In this document: piece after piece, positions 63,525 through 64,000 of the stretch | Layout of the letters: every line of letters begins with the position of its first letter | Position numbering within the stretch: the stretch's first letter is position 1 | NCBI GenBank assembly: GCA_052400685.1 | Contig: JBQTGJ010000002.1 | Reading direction: 5' to 3' (one strand) | DNA length: 64,000 nucleotides | DNA from: CAZHHH01 sp052400685 | Lineage (GTDB): Bacteria > Bacteroidota > Bacteroidia > Bacteroidales > Marinilabiliaceae | Notes under the pieces: generated by a model | What the model was told of the DNA's origin: nothing | Databases searched by the model: none | What the model saw: only the letters and a program-made list of their open reading frames with translations | Position numbers and translations under genes: made by a program

Positions 63525-64000
63525 ATGAGCAAACTAATTCTGGTTCCGACGCCCATAGGCAACCTGGAGGATATCACGCTACGAGCCCTTAGAACCCTCA
63601 AAGAAGTCGATTTCATCCTGGCCGAAGACACACGAACGACCGGTTTTTTATTAAAGCATTACGAAATTAGCACCAAAATGGTGTCGCATCATAAATTTAA
63701 TGAGCATGCCACTGTTGAACGGGTAGCACAACGCATTGCAGCCGGAGAGAAAGCGGCTCTGGTAACCGATGCCGGGACACCGGGCATTTCAGACCCTGGC
63801 TATCTGCTGGTAAAACAATGCATCGACAACAACATCGAAGTGGAATGTTTGCCCGGCGCCTCAGCCCTGATACCTGCCATTGCTGTGGCGGGATTGGCCA
63901 ACGACCGTTTTGCTTTCGAAGGATTTTTGCCCCCCAAAAAAGGTCGTCAGAAAAAATTTTTATCGCTGCAGGAAGAAACACGCACCATGATATTCTACGA
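63525..64000 (+). CDS. rsmI: 16S rRNA 2'-O-methyltransferase RsmI, 3' part outside window
   Basis: Methylates the 2'-OH of C1402 in 16S rRNA. The visible first 158 residues hold LILVPTPIGNLEDITLRALRTL, LAEDTRTTGFLL, HHKFNEH, LVTDAGTPGISDPGYLLV, CLPGASALIPAI and FAFEGFLPPKKGRQKKF, covering the tetrapyrrole-methylase-type SAM fold. Starts 2 bases after the preceding stop. Partial only because of the window edge. Confidence 0.95.
   Translation, partial: MSKLILVPTPIGNLEDITLRALRTLKEVDFILAEDTRTTGFLLKHYEISTKMVSHHKFNEHATVERVAQRIAAGEKAALVTDAGTPGISDPGYLLVKQCIDNNIEVECLPGASALIPAIAVAGLANDRFAFEGFLPPKKGRQKKFLSLQEETRTMIFY

Noticed and set aside
1..64000. tRNA, rRNA, tmRNA, transposase or phage genes
   Set aside because: Intergenic regions were read for these by eye and none was recognised; a covariance-model search would be decisive for small RNAs.

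Overview
The window is chromosomal DNA of a Bacteroidota bacterium, most like the marine or anaerobic Bacteroidia around Marinilabiliales (genus-level placement is inference). The signs are SusC/SusD/SusE starch proteins, DUF4249 paired with a TonB-dependent receptor, GldB, a MurF-Alr fusion, DUF2851, DUF4294 and DUF1573 proteins, many lipoproteins, and TAnnTTTG-type -7 promoter elements just upstream of several starts. No rRNA, tRNA, CRISPR array, transposase gene or prophage was seen.

Region 1 (1-18068) is a starch/maltose utilisation locus. On the minus strand lie susC-, susD- and susE-like genes and a secreted GH13 amylase that runs off the left edge. On the plus strand lie a LacI-family regulator and an operon of MFS sugar transporter, beta-phosphoglucomutase, GH65 maltose phosphorylase and SusA-like GH13, then a GH13 lipoprotein. 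Four operator-like palindromes (CGCAAACGTTTGCG type) sit on both sides of the lacI gene, upstream of both predicted main promoters. Inferred flow: surface binding and cleavage, SusCD import, periplasmic hydrolysis, inner-membrane uptake, then phosphorolysis to glucose and glucose-6-phosphate.

Region 2 (18067-28010) has a barrel-less SusC-like plug protein, an LPP20-like lipoprotein, rpsO, pnp, a small membrane protein, a prolyl oligopeptidase, a TPR lipoprotein and elbB. Region 3 (28025-39347) is mostly housekeeping: DUF4294, nfo, sucC, a TrmH-family methyltransferase, a dihydrolipoyl dehydrogenase, a PorE-like propeller lipoprotein, purM, prfA and pyrF. Region 4 (39349-46658) has a DUF4249/TonB receptor pair, an outer-membrane barrel, an unknown lipoprotein, an HU-like gene and a 22-bp tandem array of 18 units. 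Region 5 (46659-64000) has DUF2851, DUF1573, meaB, a TlpA-like lipoprotein, an M20 amidohydrolase, a ferredoxin, 5-formyl-THF cyclo-ligase, gldB, an outer-membrane barrel, nadE, a Crp/Fnr regulator with mgsA, murF-alr with tdk, a conserved unknown gene and the start of rsmI.

The most notable non-coding signal is a family of about 120-160 bp intergenic repeats with imperfect terminal inverted repeats. I count about 15 full, degenerate or truncated copies, in both orientations. Several abut start or stop codons, and two appear to supply or touch the stop codon of the gene before them. They look like a non-autonomous mobile element family (MITE-like), and several form the leaders of starch genes.
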